A stretch of 64,000 bases of DNA from Serinibacter arcticus (GTDB taxonomy: Bacteria > Actinomycetota > Actinomycetes > Actinomycetales > Beutenbergiaceae): contig NZ_RHPJ01000001.1 in the NCBI RefSeq assembly GCF_004786095.1, forward strand, positions 992,001 to 1,056,000, in the 5' to 3' direction. Under the pieces are notes generated by a model. It ran no database searches, was not told the DNA's origin, and saw only the letters and a program-made list of their open reading frames with translations. The translations under genes were made by a program, and so were the position numbers. This document shows, in pieces, positions 27,326 through 36,028 of the stretch (its first letter is position 1; each line of letters opens with the position of its first letter).

Positions 27326-29001
27326 CGATCCTTCCAGACGTCGTACGCGCTCCAGAGGACCCCGCCGGCCTCGTCCAGGGTGATCCCGTGCACCCCGGCG
27401 CTGGCCGCGACGTTGTCCTGCGGCACGTAGACCGGCAGGGAGTAGGCGTTCTCGGCGATGTGCTGCTGAGCCTGGGCGTACAGGTCGGTGCGCGCGGCGA
27501 CGTCGTTCGTCGCGGCGGCCCGGAGCAGCAGGTCGTCGAGCGCGGCGTCGTCGAAGTGGCCGCGGTCGATCTGACCGCCCTGGGTGTAGAGGTAGATCAG
27601 CGGCTGGCCCGAGTCGGCGTCGCCGCGCGAGTTGTCGAACACCTGGTAGTCGTTCGAGTCCGCCTTCTCGGTCGCGGTACCGACGTCGACCGGGAGGAAC
27701 TGGAAGTCGATCCCCACGTTCTCCTTGAGGCTGGCGGCGATGGCCTGGCCGAGCAGCTCGCGGTTGTCGCGCAGGTACGGCGAGGCGGCGTAGTCCTGGA
27801 CGGTCAGACGTGCGCCGTCCTTCGTGCGGAACCCGTCGGCGTCGCGCTCGGTCCAGCCGGCCTCGTCGAGCAGGTCGTTCGCCGCGTCGACGTCGGTCTC
27901 GAAGGCCGGGGCGATGCTCTCGTCGATGAACGGCGAGACCGGGCTGACCGGCGACCACGCGCGGTCGACCTCGCCGTGGTGCACGCCCTGGAGCACGGCG
28001 TCGAGGTCGACGCCCTTGATGAAGGCCTGCCGCACGCGGACGTCGTCGAACGGGGGCTGCGAGACGTTGAAGTAGTAGCCGTAGGCGAGCCCGTTGTTCT
28101 GCACGCGGTCATAGGTGAAGTCGGGGCTGTCGTCGAACAGGGGAACGTCGATGGACTGGACGCCGTCGATCGCGTCGACCTGGCCCGAGGTCAGGGCACC
28201 GGTGCGCGTCGACGCCTCGCCGAGGAAGCGGAAGGTGACGGAGTCGAGGTGCGCGGCCGCGTCGTGCTCCGCGGCCTCGGGGGCCCAGTCGTAGTCCGGA
28301 CGCTGCGTCAGGACGACGTCCTGCCCGGCCGTGTACGACTCGAGCACGAACGGACCGGTGCCGGCCACGTCGGTCCCCCCGGCGGCCAGGTTGGCGGCGG
28401 AGGTGATCGACGTCGGGGAGATCGGGGCGCCGTTGAGCGAGGCGAGGAAGTCGAGCAGGAACGCGTCGGGCTGGCTCAGCGTGAAGACCACCGTGCGATC
28501 GTCGGGCGCCTGGACGTCGGTGACGTTGCGCAGCGAGAAGGCCGCCTGGCCCGAGTAGCCCTCGACCTGCAGCTGCGCGATGTTCGCGAGCACCGCGGCC
28601 GAGTCGAGCGCGTCGCCGTCGGAGAACGTGACCCCCTCGCGCAGGACGAGGGTCAGCCGGGTCTCGGCGTCGTCGTAGGTGAACGACTCCGCGAGCCACG
28701 GGTCGTAGGAGCCGTCGGCGTTCTTGTAGAGGTAGGAGTCGAACACGTTGCGCAGCAGCACCTTGGCCTTGTTCTGGCTGTTCGCCTGAGCGTTCAGCGT
28801 CAGCGGCTCGGTCTCCAGCGCCCAGGTGAGGTCGCCGCCGGCGACCGGGGTGCCGGCGTCGGCCTGTGTCGAGGCGTCGTCACCGGCCGAACCGGCCGAA
28901 CCGACGGAGTCGCCCGAACCGCAGGCGGAGAGACCGAGCGCGACGACGGCGAGCACGGCGGGGACGGCGGCGCGCCGTCGGCGTGGGATGGGGCGGGACA
29001 T
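27322..29001 (-). CDS. Dipeptide/oligopeptide-type substrate-binding lipoprotein
   Basis: 559 residues. An N-terminal signal (RRRRAAVPAVLAVVALG) ends in the lipobox LSAC with Cys27, so the protein is lipid-anchored outside the membrane. The body is an SBP_bac_5 domain (DppA/OppA fold): EPLTLNAQANSQNKAKV near the start, and DVRVRQAFIKGVD near residue 320. It delivers a peptide-like ligand to the two permeases encoded upstream. AGGAGAAC precedes ATG 29001. A 72-bp G-rich gap separates it from the ATPase gene. Confidence 0.92.
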   Translation of the reverse strand: MSRPIPRRRRAAVPAVLAVVALGLSACGSGDSVGSAGSAGDDASTQADAGTPVAGGDLTWALETEPLTLNAQANSQNKAKVLLRNVFDSYLYKNADGSYDPWLAESFTYDDAETRLTLVLREGVTFSDGDALDSAAVLANIAQLQVEGYSGQAAFSLRNVTDVQAPDDRTVVFTLSQPDAFLLDFLASLNGAPISPTSITSAANLAAGGTDVAGTGPFVLESYTAGQDVVLTQRPDYDWAPEAAEHDAAAHLDSVTFRFLGEASTRTGALTSGQVDAIDGVQSIDVPLFDDSPDFTYDRVQNNGLAYGYYFNVSQPPFDDVRVRQAFIKGVDLDAVLQGVHHGEVDRAWSPVSPVSPFIDESIAPAFETDVDAANDLLDEAGWTERDADGFRTKDGARLTVQDYAASPYLRDNRELLGQAIAASLKENVGIDFQFLPVDVGTATEKADSNDYQVFDNSRGDADSGQPLIYLYTQGGQIDRGHFDDAALDDLLLRAAATNDVAARTDLYAQAQQHIAENAYSLPVYVPQDNVAASAGVHGITLDEAGGVLWSAYDVWKDR

Positions 29002-29073
29002 GGTTCTCCTCGGGGCGGTCGGGGTGGGAGGGGCAAGGGGACAGGGGCGGGAACGACAAAGGGGGGCAGGACG

Positions 29074-30687
29074 TCAGACGGCGGCGCGTTCGCGCAGGTC
29101 GGGCAGCGCCTGCAGGAGGCGCTGCGTGTAGGGGTGGCTCGGATGGTGGAAGACCTGCTCGACGTCGCCGTGCTCCACGACCTCGCCGTCCTTCATCACC
29201 ACGATCCGGTCGGCGAGGTGGTGGACCACGCCCAGGTCGTGGGAGATGAACAGGATCGCGAGACCGCGGGACGCGGCGAGGTCGAGCAGCAGGTCCAGGA
29301 CCTGCGCCTGGATGCTGACGTCGAGCGCGGAGACGGGCTCGTCGGCCACGATCACGGCGGGGTCGGCGGCGAGTGCGCGGGCGATCGCGACGCGCTGCCG
29401 CTGACCGCCCGACAGGGTGCGGGGGTGCCGGGTGGCGAACGCCGCGTCGAGCCCGACGGCCGCGAGCAGCTCGGCCACGCGTTCGCGCCGACCGGCGCGC
29501 GAGGTCCCTCCGACCGAGCGGAGCGGTTCGGCGACGACCTCCGCCACGGTGTAGCGCGGGTCGAACGAGGACAGCGGGTCCTGCGCGACGAGCTGGACGT
29601 CCAGGCGCCCCTCGGGGCGGGTCACCTCGCCGGAGTCGGCCGGCACGAGCCCGAGCAGCACGCGCGCCAGAGTCGACTTGCCCGATCCGGACTCCCCCAC
29701 GACGCCGAGCACCTCGCCCTCGCGCAGCTCGACGTCGACCCCGGCCAGCGCGTGGCGCGTGCCGCCACCCGGCGTGGGGTAGGTCCGCACCAGGTCGCGA
29801 CCGGCCAGGACGACGCGCTCACCGGGCGTGCGCTCCGCCGTCGGCGTCGCCTCGGTGCTGCTGAGGCGGACGCCGCGCGAGGCGGCGGACGGTACGGCCG
29901 CCAGCAGCCGGCGGGTGTAGTCGTGCTGCGGGTCGCCGAGCACCTGCTCGACGGGGCCGTGCTCGAGCACGCGGCCGTCGCGCATCACGAGGATCCGGCT
30001 GGCCACGGCGGCCACGACGGCGAGGTCGTGCGAGATCAGCAGCAGCGCCGTGCCGTCGGACCGCAGCTGCGCGAGCAGCTCGAGGATCTGGGCCTGCACG
30101 GTGACGTCGAGCGCGGTGGTGGGCTCGTCGGCCACGAGCAGCGCCGGCTGCGACGCGAGCGCGGAGGCGATGAGCGCGCGCTGGCGCAGCCCCCCCGAGA
30201 GCTCGTGCGGGTAGGAGTCGACGCGGTCGGCGGGGTCGGGGATGCCGACCTGGGCGAGCAGCTCGATCGCGCGGGCCCGCCGTCGGCCGCGCGCCAGCAG
30301 CCCCGGCAGGGTGCGACGCAGGGACTCGCCGACCTCGGCCCCGACCCGGCGCAGCGGGTCGAGGCTGACGAGCGCGTCCTGCAGCACCAGGCCGACGGAC
30401 GTGCCGCGGATGCGGCGCCAGCCGCGGTCGGACAGGCGACGGGCGTCGGCACCGTCGATCGTCAGCTCCTCCGCCTGCACGTGGGCGGCGTCGCCCGCGA
30501 GCCCGACGAGGGTGCGCGCCGTGACCGACTTCCCCGACCCCGACTCCCCCACGATCGCGACGATCTCGCCGCGGTGGATCATCAGGTCGAGGCCGTCGAC
30601 GGCGGGTCGCGCCGCGCCGTCGAACGTCACGGTCAGGCCGCGCACCGTGACCAGGGGCTCCGTCGTCGCGGTCGTGCGCGCGCTCAT
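29074..30687 (-). CDS. Fused double ATPase of a Dpp/Opp-type importer
   Basis: 537 residues made of two full ABC ATPase domains, equivalent to DppD plus DppF in one chain. Domain 1: Walker A GESGSGKSV (about residue 46), signature LSGGLRQRALIA, Walker B LLVADEPTTALD. Domain 2: Walker A GESGSGKST, signature LSGGQRQRVAIA, Walker B VIVADEPVSALD. Each ends with the oligopeptide-type C-terminus (DYTRRLLAAVP; PYTQRLLQALPDL). The first signature has Leu in place of the usual Gln, a mild change. ATG 30687 overlaps the permease stop by 4 bases. Confidence 0.93.
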   Translation of the reverse strand: MSARTTATTEPLVTVRGLTVTFDGAARPAVDGLDLMIHRGEIVAIVGESGSGKSVTARTLVGLAGDAAHVQAEELTIDGADARRLSDRGWRRIRGTSVGLVLQDALVSLDPLRRVGAEVGESLRRTLPGLLARGRRRARAIELLAQVGIPDPADRVDSYPHELSGGLRQRALIASALASQPALLVADEPTTALDVTVQAQILELLAQLRSDGTALLLISHDLAVVAAVASRILVMRDGRVLEHGPVEQVLGDPQHDYTRRLLAAVPSAASRGVRLSSTEATPTAERTPGERVVLAGRDLVRTYPTPGGGTRHALAGVDVELREGEVLGVVGESGSGKSTLARVLLGLVPADSGEVTRPEGRLDVQLVAQDPLSSFDPRYTVAEVVAEPLRSVGGTSRAGRRERVAELLAAVGLDAAFATRHPRTLSGGQRQRVAIARALAADPAVIVADEPVSALDVSIQAQVLDLLLDLAASRGLAILFISHDLGVVHHLADRIVVMKDGEVVEHGDVEQVFHHPSHPYTQRLLQALPDLRERAAV

Positions 30688-31625
30688 GCGGCGCTCCGCT
30701 CGAGGTGGCGCTGGAACGCGCGTCCGAGCACGGTGGCGGACACCACGGTGATCACGACGGCGACGCCCGGGAACACCGCGCCCCACCAGGCCACGCGCAG
30801 GTAGTTGCGGTTCTCGGCGAGCATCGCGCCCCACTCCGGCGCGGGCGGCTGCGGTCCGAGGCCGAGGAAGCTGAGGCCGGCCGCGCCGATGATCGCGCTC
30901 CCGAGACCGATGGTGGCGAGCACCGGGACGACGCCGAGCGCGTTCGGCAGCACGTGGCGCAGGGCGAGCCGCGCGCCGCCCAGCCCGAACGTCCTGGCCT
31001 GCTCGACGTAGCCGGACGTCCGCACGAGCTGCGTCTGCGAGCGCACCACGCGGGCGAACCGCGGGATGCCGGCGACGCCGATCGCGAGAACGAGGTTGCC
31101 GAGCCCGGGGCCGGTGAACGCGATCAGGACCAGCGCGAGCAGGATCTCGGGGAAGGAGGCGAGCACGTCGACCGCGCGGGCAACCACGGTGTCGAGCACG
31201 CGGTTGCCGCTGCCCGCCAGCAGGCCGAGGAGGATGCCGCCGACGGCCGCGAGCGCCGTCGCGGCGACCCCGATGACGAGCGAGTAGCGCGCGCCGTGGA
31301 CGATGCGGGCGAGCACGTCGCGCCCCAGCGAGTCCGTGCCGGCGAGGTGCTGGGCGCTCGGCGGCGCCAGGGCCGCCAGCGGGTCGGCGGCGAGCGGGTC
31401 GAGGCGGATCAGCGCCGTCGGGGCGAGCGCCGCGACGAGGACGACGGCGAGCACCAGCGCGGCCACGAGGCCGCCCCAGCCCAGCACCGGGACGCGAGGG
31501 CGACGGCGGCGGGCGCCCGCCGAGGGGCGACCGGCGGCGGTCGCCTCGGTCACCTCCTCGGTGCCGGCGGCGGCGTCGGAGTCGTGGCTGCGGGGTGCGC
31601 CGTGGGCGCGGACGAGGGTGGTCAT
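30684..31625 (-). CDS. DppC-type peptide ABC permease
   Basis: 313 residues: a polar N-terminus of about 45, then six membrane helices. The EAA motif loop is GYVEQARTFGLGGARLALRHVLPNALG, and the periplasmic GTDSLGRDVLARIVHGARYSL after helix 1 is diagnostic of DppC/OppC permeases. It pairs with the DppB-type permease encoded upstream (4-base overlap) and the fused ATPase downstream (4-base overlap). Confidence 0.92.
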   Translation of the reverse strand: MTTLVRAHGAPRSHDSDAAAGTEEVTEATAAGRPSAGARRRRPRVPVLGWGGLVAALVLAVVLVAALAPTALIRLDPLAADPLAALAPPSAQHLAGTDSLGRDVLARIVHGARYSLVIGVAATALAAVGGILLGLLAGSGNRVLDTVVARAVDVLASFPEILLALVLIAFTGPGLGNLVLAIGVAGIPRFARVVRSQTQLVRTSGYVEQARTFGLGGARLALRHVLPNALGVVPVLATIGLGSAIIGAAGLSFLGLGPQPPAPEWGAMLAENRNYLRVAWWGAVFPGVAVVITVVSATVLGRAFQRHLERSAA

Positions 31626-32662
31626 CGGGTACCGCCTCGGGTCAGGGAGCCGGCGGGCTCGGGGTGCAGGGAGGGGGCGAGGAGGGGGTCGGCCGCGAGG
31701 CCGGGGGCGACGGCGGGCGTCCCCGGCACGGTCCGGCGGGCGGCGCCGCTGCGCAGCCGCGGGTCGATCAGGAGCGCGAGCAGGTCGACGATCGTGGACA
31801 CCGCGACGAACGTGGCCGCGGCCACGAGCGCGACGCCGAGGACCACGGGGAGGTCCTTGCCGTAGACGGCGTCGACCGTGATCCCGCCCAGGCCGGGCCG
31901 GCCGAAGACCTGCTCGACGATCACGGTGCCGCCGAGCAGGGACCCGACCACGATCCCGGCGATCTGCAGCCCCGGAAGGCTCGCGTGCCGCAGCCCGTGC
32001 CGGGTCCGCACCGCGATCGGGGAGACCCCGCGGGAACGGGCGGTGAGCGCGAACGGCTCGGCGCCGGCCCGGTCGAGACCCTCGCGCAGCACCTGCGAGA
32101 GCAGCCCCGTGATCGGCAGGGCGAGCGCGAGCGCGGGCAGCGCCGACGACCGCCAGCCGCTGCCGCCCGAGACCGGGAACCAGCCGAGCTGGAAGGAGAG
32201 CACCGCGAGCAGCACGATCCCGATCCAGAACGCGGGGATCGCCAGGAGCACCAGCTCCAGGCCGGAGGCGAGACGACGCACGACGCCGGCCCGACCCGAG
32301 GTGAGCAGCGCCAGCGTCACCGCCAGCACCACGGCGATCGCGAACGCGGTGAACGTCAGCGCGACGGTGGCGCCGAGCTGCTCGCCGATCACGTCGGAAA
32401 CGGGCAGGCGCAGCAGGTAGGAGGTGCCGAGGTCCCCCCGCAAGAGGCCCCCGAGGTAGAGGGCGTACTGCGCCAGGAGGGGACGGTCCAACCCCCACAG
32501 CGCCACGATCTCCGCGCGCAGCTGGGCGTTCTCGCGGTCCTCGCCGAGGATCAGGTCGACCGTCTGACCTGGTGCGGCGTAGACGGCCAGGAACGTCACC
32601 GTGACGGCCGCGAGCAGCACGACGGCGGCGGTGCCGAGTCGGGCGAGCACGAGTCGGAGCAC
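31622..32662 (-). CDS. DppB-type peptide ABC permease
   Basis: 346 residues, six membrane helices with the DppB-type start (LARLGTAAVVLLAAVTVTFLAVYAAPG) and the EAA loop FALTARSRGVSPIAVRTRHGLRHASLP. The C-terminal 45 residues are a Pro/Ala-rich extension. GTG 32662 has a strong ribosome-binding site (GAAGGAGAA). It is the first gene of the leftward five-gene importer operon and is divergent from the monooxygenase operon across a 305-bp region. Confidence 0.9.
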   Translation of the reverse strand: MLRLVLARLGTAAVVLLAAVTVTFLAVYAAPGQTVDLILGEDRENAQLRAEIVALWGLDRPLLAQYALYLGGLLRGDLGTSYLLRLPVSDVIGEQLGATVALTFTAFAIAVVLAVTLALLTSGRAGVVRRLASGLELVLLAIPAFWIGIVLLAVLSFQLGWFPVSGGSGWRSSALPALALALPITGLLSQVLREGLDRAGAEPFALTARSRGVSPIAVRTRHGLRHASLPGLQIAGIVVGSLLGGTVIVEQVFGRPGLGGITVDAVYGKDLPVVLGVALVAAATFVAVSTIVDLLALLIDPRLRSGAARRTVPGTPAVAPGLAADPLLAPSLHPEPAGSLTRGGTR

Positions 32663-32967
32663 GTCGTTCTCCTTCCGGGTGGGGGCCTCGGGCCGCGACG
32701 AACCACGCTGCCGCGACGGCGAGAGGGGGATTGGGCGGTGACGCTACGGACGGCGAGGGTGGCCGCCGACGACCACCGCGAACGTCTCGCCGGTTGGGAC
32801 GACGATCCGCGACGGCGCCGCTACGGCCGCGGATCGAACGATCCCGCGACCACCTGGTGAGACGGATCAGAAGGCCCCCAGCCCCGCGTCAGCGCCTGGT
32901 TAGCGTCCGATCAATCCCCCGGGTCGGTCGTACGACCGACCCGTCACAGCCCCCCCGGAGGTTCCCG
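32663..32967. promoter_or_regulatory. Divergent control region of importer and monooxygenase operons
   Basis: This 305-bp gene-free stretch must carry the promoters of both operons. It contains an inverted repeat GATCCGCG/CGCGGATC (32804-32811 and 32828-32835) and the perfect palindrome described separately. I could not define -35/-10 boxes with confidence and found no riboswitch I recognise. No regulator is encoded in either operon, so control must come from a gene elsewhere. Confidence 0.55.
32920..32943. promoter_or_regulatory. Perfect 24-bp palindrome before the monooxygenase operon
   Basis: CGGGTCGGTCGT directly followed by its reverse complement ACGACCGACCCG, with no spacer, ends 24 bp before the first monooxygenase start. 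It is well placed for an operator of a dimeric repressor; in RNA it could also form a hairpin just above the ribosome-binding site (GGAGG at 32957-32961). Confidence 0.6.
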
Positions 32968-34071
32968 ATGTCCCAGCGACCCCTCGTCGTCGCCGTCGAG
33001 CTCGACGGCCACGGCTCCCACCCGGCCGCCTGGCGCGCCAGCGCCGAGAGGCCGGGCGCGGTGTTCGACCCGGCCGTCCTGCGGCGCACCGCGCTCGCGG
33101 CGGAGAACGGCGGATTCGCCTTCGTCACGTTCGACGACGCCCTGACCACGACCCAGGCCACCGCGTCGCCGGGGAGCGTCGCCGGTCGGCTCGACGCCGT
33201 CGTGCGGTCCGCCTTCCTCGCCCCGCTGACGGCCCGCGTCGGTCTCGCCCCGCGGGTCGACCCGCGGGGCGTCGAGCCGTTCCACCTCGCCGCGCAGCTC
33301 GCCTCGCTCGACATCGCCTCGCTCGGTCGCGGCGCCTGGGTCGTGGGTGACGCCGACCAGCCCCACCTGGCCGACGCCGTCGACCGCGTGGTCCCCGAGT
33401 CCGCCGTCGACCGTCGCCGCGAGGTGGCGGACGTCGTCGCCGCGGTGCGCCGGCTGTGGGACTCGTGGGAGGACGACGCCGTGATCAAGGACGTCAGCAC
33501 GGGTCGGTACATCGACCGCGACCGCGTCCACGACGTCGAGGTCTCGACGCCGACCTTCTCGATCACCGGGGCGAGCATCACGCCGAGACCGCCGCAGGGC
33601 CAGCTGGTCGTCGTCGCGCCCGACACGGTGCTCGACCCGGCCGCCGCTGACGTCACGCTCGTGGGCGGCGCCGACGTGGCCGCCGTCGTCGCCCGCGCGC
33701 AGGCCGCCCGCGCCGCCGGTGCCACGCGCGTGCTCGCCGAGATCGAGGTCCTCCTCGACGCCGACGTCGCCACCGGCGAGCGCCTCGCCGCGCTGGACGC
33801 CCACGCCTCGTGGGCCGCCAGCGACGCGCTGCGGTTCATCGGCTCCGCCCCGGGCCTGCTCGCGCTGCTGGAGCAGCTGACCGACGCGGTCGACGGCGTG
33901 CGCCTGCACCCCGCCGTCCTGAGCGCCGACCTGCCGGTCCTGACCCGGTCGGTGCTGCCGCGCCTCGTGGCCGCCGGTCTCGTGCGCCTCCCGCGCGCCG
34001 GGGACACCCTGCGCGACACCCTCGACCTCCCCCGCCCCGCCTCCGTCTTCACCCGGAAGGACGCCGCATGA
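32968..34071 (+). CDS. Luciferase-like flavin monooxygenase (LLM 1)
   Basis: 367 residues with the LLM TIM-barrel pattern: LAAENGGFAFVTFDD near residue 50, FLAPLTARVGLAPRVDPRG near 75, and LASLDIASLGRGAWVVG near 115. It is a divergent member: the middle region is short and the C-terminal cofactor and substrate loops differ from the other three LLMs in this operon. These enzymes use reduced FMN and O2 to oxidise organic substrates. ATG 32968 follows CCGGAGG. It overlaps the next gene by 4 bases (ATGA). Confidence 0.82.
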   Translation: MSQRPLVVAVELDGHGSHPAAWRASAERPGAVFDPAVLRRTALAAENGGFAFVTFDDALTTTQATASPGSVAGRLDAVVRSAFLAPLTARVGLAPRVDPRGVEPFHLAAQLASLDIASLGRGAWVVGDADQPHLADAVDRVVPESAVDRRREVADVVAAVRRLWDSWEDDAVIKDVSTGRYIDRDRVHDVEVSTPTFSITGASITPRPPQGQLVVVAPDTVLDPAAADVTLVGGADVAAVVARAQAARAAGATRVLAEIEVLLDADVATGERLAALDAHASWAASDALRFIGSAPGLLALLEQLTDAVDGVRLHPAVLSADLPVLTRSVLPRLVAAGLVRLPRAGDTLRDTLDLPRPASVFTRKDAA

Positions 34072-35507
34072 GCGCCGACCGCACCAACCCGCCCCTCCGC
34101 CCCACGGCCCAGGTCCACTTCGGGATCTTCTTCCAGGGCGTCAACCACCACACCGTCTGGTCGGACCCCCGCGCGGGTTCCCAGACCGACTTCCTCTCGT
34201 TCCGCCGGCTGATCGAGACGGCGGAGCGCGGGCTGTTCGACGCGTTCTTCCTCGGCGAGGGCCTGCGGCTGCGCGAGACCAACGGGCGCCTGCACGACCT
34301 CGACGTCGTCGGCCGCCCTGACGCCGTCACGCAGCTGGCCGCGCTCGCGGCCGTGACGCGACACATCGGTCTGGTCGCCACGCAGAACACGACGTACAAC
34401 GACCCCGCCGACCTGGCCCGCCGGCTCGCGAGCCTCGACGTGCTCTCCGGCGGCCGCGCCGCGTGGAACGTCGTCACCACCGACAACGCCTGGACGGGCG
34501 CGAACTTCCGGCGCGGCGGCCACCTCGACCACGCCGACCGCTACCACCGCGCGGCGGACTTCCTCACCGCGGCCCGCGCCGTGTGGGACTCCTTCGCGGA
34601 CGACGCCGTCGCCCCCGCCGCCGACGCGGCCGGGGACGCGTGGGCGCGGCCGGGCGGCATCGCCCCGGTCGCCGTCGACGGCCGCACCCTCAGCAGCCAC
34701 GTCACCCCGACCGTCCCGCGCAGCCGCCAGGGCCACCCGGTCATCTTCCAGGCCGGCGACTCCCCCACCGGCCGGACGTTCGCGGCCGAGAACGCCGACG
34801 TGATCTTCTCCGCGCACGGCAGCGACCTGGACGACGCGCTCGCGTTCGCGCGCGACATCCGCCGTCGGACCGTGGCCGCCGGCCGCCCCGCCGACGACGT
34901 CAAGATCTTCCCGGGCACCTCCTTCGTGCTGGGCGCGACCGAGGCCGAGGCGCGCGAGAAGGCGCAGTGGCTCGTGCACGAGCAGATCTCGCACGCCACC
35001 GCGCTGTCGGTCATCAGCCACATCTGGGGCGAGGACCTCAGCCACCTCGACGCCGACGGCCCGCTCCCCGACCACGACCCCGACGTGCCCGAGCTCTCCA
35101 GCACGCGGGGGTCGGGCGCCGGACGGAGCGATGCGATCACGCTCGCGCGCAACCTCCGCGCCCGCGCCGACGAGCGTGGTCTGTCGATCCGCGAGGCGGT
35201 GATCGCGGCCGACCGCCGCCAGGGCTTCGTCGGGACGCCGGACGCCGTCGCCGACACGCTGGTGGAGTTCGTCCGCAGCGGCGCCGTGGACGGGTTCAAC
35301 ATCTCGCCGTGGCTCGTGCCGGACGGTTTGGACGACGTCGTCGACCTGCTCGTGCCCGCGCTCCAGGAGCGCGGCGCGTACCGCACGGCCTACGAGGGCA
35401 CGACGCTGCGCGAGCACCTGGGGCTGCGGGAACCGCTGACGCGGCGCGGCCGGCAGCAGGGCGCGCGACCCGACGCACGTCTCGACGCGGCGGCGGTCGG
35501 CGCATGA
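34068..35507 (+). CDS. NtaA/SnaA/DszA-family flavin monooxygenase (LLM 2)
   Basis: 479 residues. The start (VHFGIFFQGVNHHTVW), TQNTTYNDPADLARRLASLDVLSGGRAAWNVVTT and the later PRSRQGHPVIFQAGDSPTGRTFAAENADVIFS are typical of the NtaA/SnaA/DszA/SoxA group, which includes nitrilotriacetate and dibenzothiophene-sulfone monooxygenases and the B. subtilis YtnJ/YxeK enzymes. These need FMNH2 from a separate reductase, here encoded by the very next gene. ATGA and ATGA-type overlaps with both neighbours show coupling. Confidence 0.9.
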   Translation: MSADRTNPPLRPTAQVHFGIFFQGVNHHTVWSDPRAGSQTDFLSFRRLIETAERGLFDAFFLGEGLRLRETNGRLHDLDVVGRPDAVTQLAALAAVTRHIGLVATQNTTYNDPADLARRLASLDVLSGGRAAWNVVTTDNAWTGANFRRGGHLDHADRYHRAADFLTAARAVWDSFADDAVAPAADAAGDAWARPGGIAPVAVDGRTLSSHVTPTVPRSRQGHPVIFQAGDSPTGRTFAAENADVIFSAHGSDLDDALAFARDIRRRTVAAGRPADDVKIFPGTSFVLGATEAEAREKAQWLVHEQISHATALSVISHIWGEDLSHLDADGPLPDHDPDVPELSSTRGSGAGRSDAITLARNLRARADERGLSIREAVIAADRRQGFVGTPDAVADTLVEFVRSGAVDGFNISPWLVPDGLDDVVDLLVPALQERGAYRTAYEGTTLREHLGLREPLTRRGRQQGARPDARLDAAAVGA

Positions 35508-36028
35508 GCGTCGTCGTGCTGTCCGGGAACCCGCGCGCGGGTTCGCGCACGAGCGCGGTCGCGCTGGAGCTGGCCACGGCGCTCGCCGGGGTCGACGGGG
35601 TCGGGGGCGCCGGAGGCGACACGTCCGTGACCGCCGTCGAGCTCGCCGACATCGCCGACGAGGTCCTGATCGGTGGTCCTCGCACGACGGCGGCGCGCGA
35701 GGTCGTGCGCGGCGCCGACCTGCTCGTCGTCGCGACCCCGGTCTACAAGGGTGCGTACACGGGCCTGCTCAAGGCGTTCCTCGACACCTGGTCCAAGGGC
35801 GAGCTCGGGGGCGTCCCGACGGCGGCGCTCGTCATCGCGGGCAAGGACGGTCACCTGCACGCGGGGGAGATCCACCTGCGGCCGGTGCTGCTCGAGATCG
35901 GCGCGCACCTGCCGGCCCCCGTGCTGGCGCTCCCGCAGCGCCTGGTCGGCGAGCACCAGGAGGTGCTCGCGGCCTGGGTCGAGCGCTACGGCGATGCACT
36001 GCGGACGCCCGCGGTGGTGCGCTCGTGA
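35504..36028 (+). CDS. NADPH-dependent FMN reductase
   Basis: 174 residues, flavodoxin-like fold: LSGNPRAGSRTSAVALELA is the FMN phosphate-binding loop and VVATPVYKGAYTGLLKAFLDTW the second flavin-binding stretch of the SsuE/MsuE-type family. It should supply reduced FMN to the four monooxygenases. Adjacent sulfonate monooxygenase systems (SsuDE, MsuDE) use the same pairing. Start ATG 35504 overlaps the LLM 2 stop; the stop overlaps LLM 3. Confidence 0.9.
   Translation: MSVVVLSGNPRAGSRTSAVALELATALAGVDGVGGAGGDTSVTAVELADIADEVLIGGPRTTAAREVVRGADLLVVATPVYKGAYTGLLKAFLDTWSKGELGGVPTAALVIAGKDGHLHAGEIHLRPVLLEIGAHLPAPVLALPQRLVGEHQEVLAAWVERYGDALRTPAVVRS

Noticed and set aside
27388-30804. A 1138-codon open frame antisense to the substrate-binding protein and ATPase genes
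   Set aside because: Repetitive Val/Arg/Glu/Asp composition without domains; the opposite strand encodes clearly recognised ABC proteins over the same bases.
32663-32967. SAM or other riboswitch upstream of the monooxygenase operon
   Set aside because: I looked for conserved cores of sulfur-related riboswitches and found none; the palindrome is better explained as a protein-binding site.
32889-35417. An 842-codon frame opposite the monooxygenase genes
   Set aside because: Arg/Gly/Asp-rich shadow; both LLM genes on the plus strand have intact family motifs.
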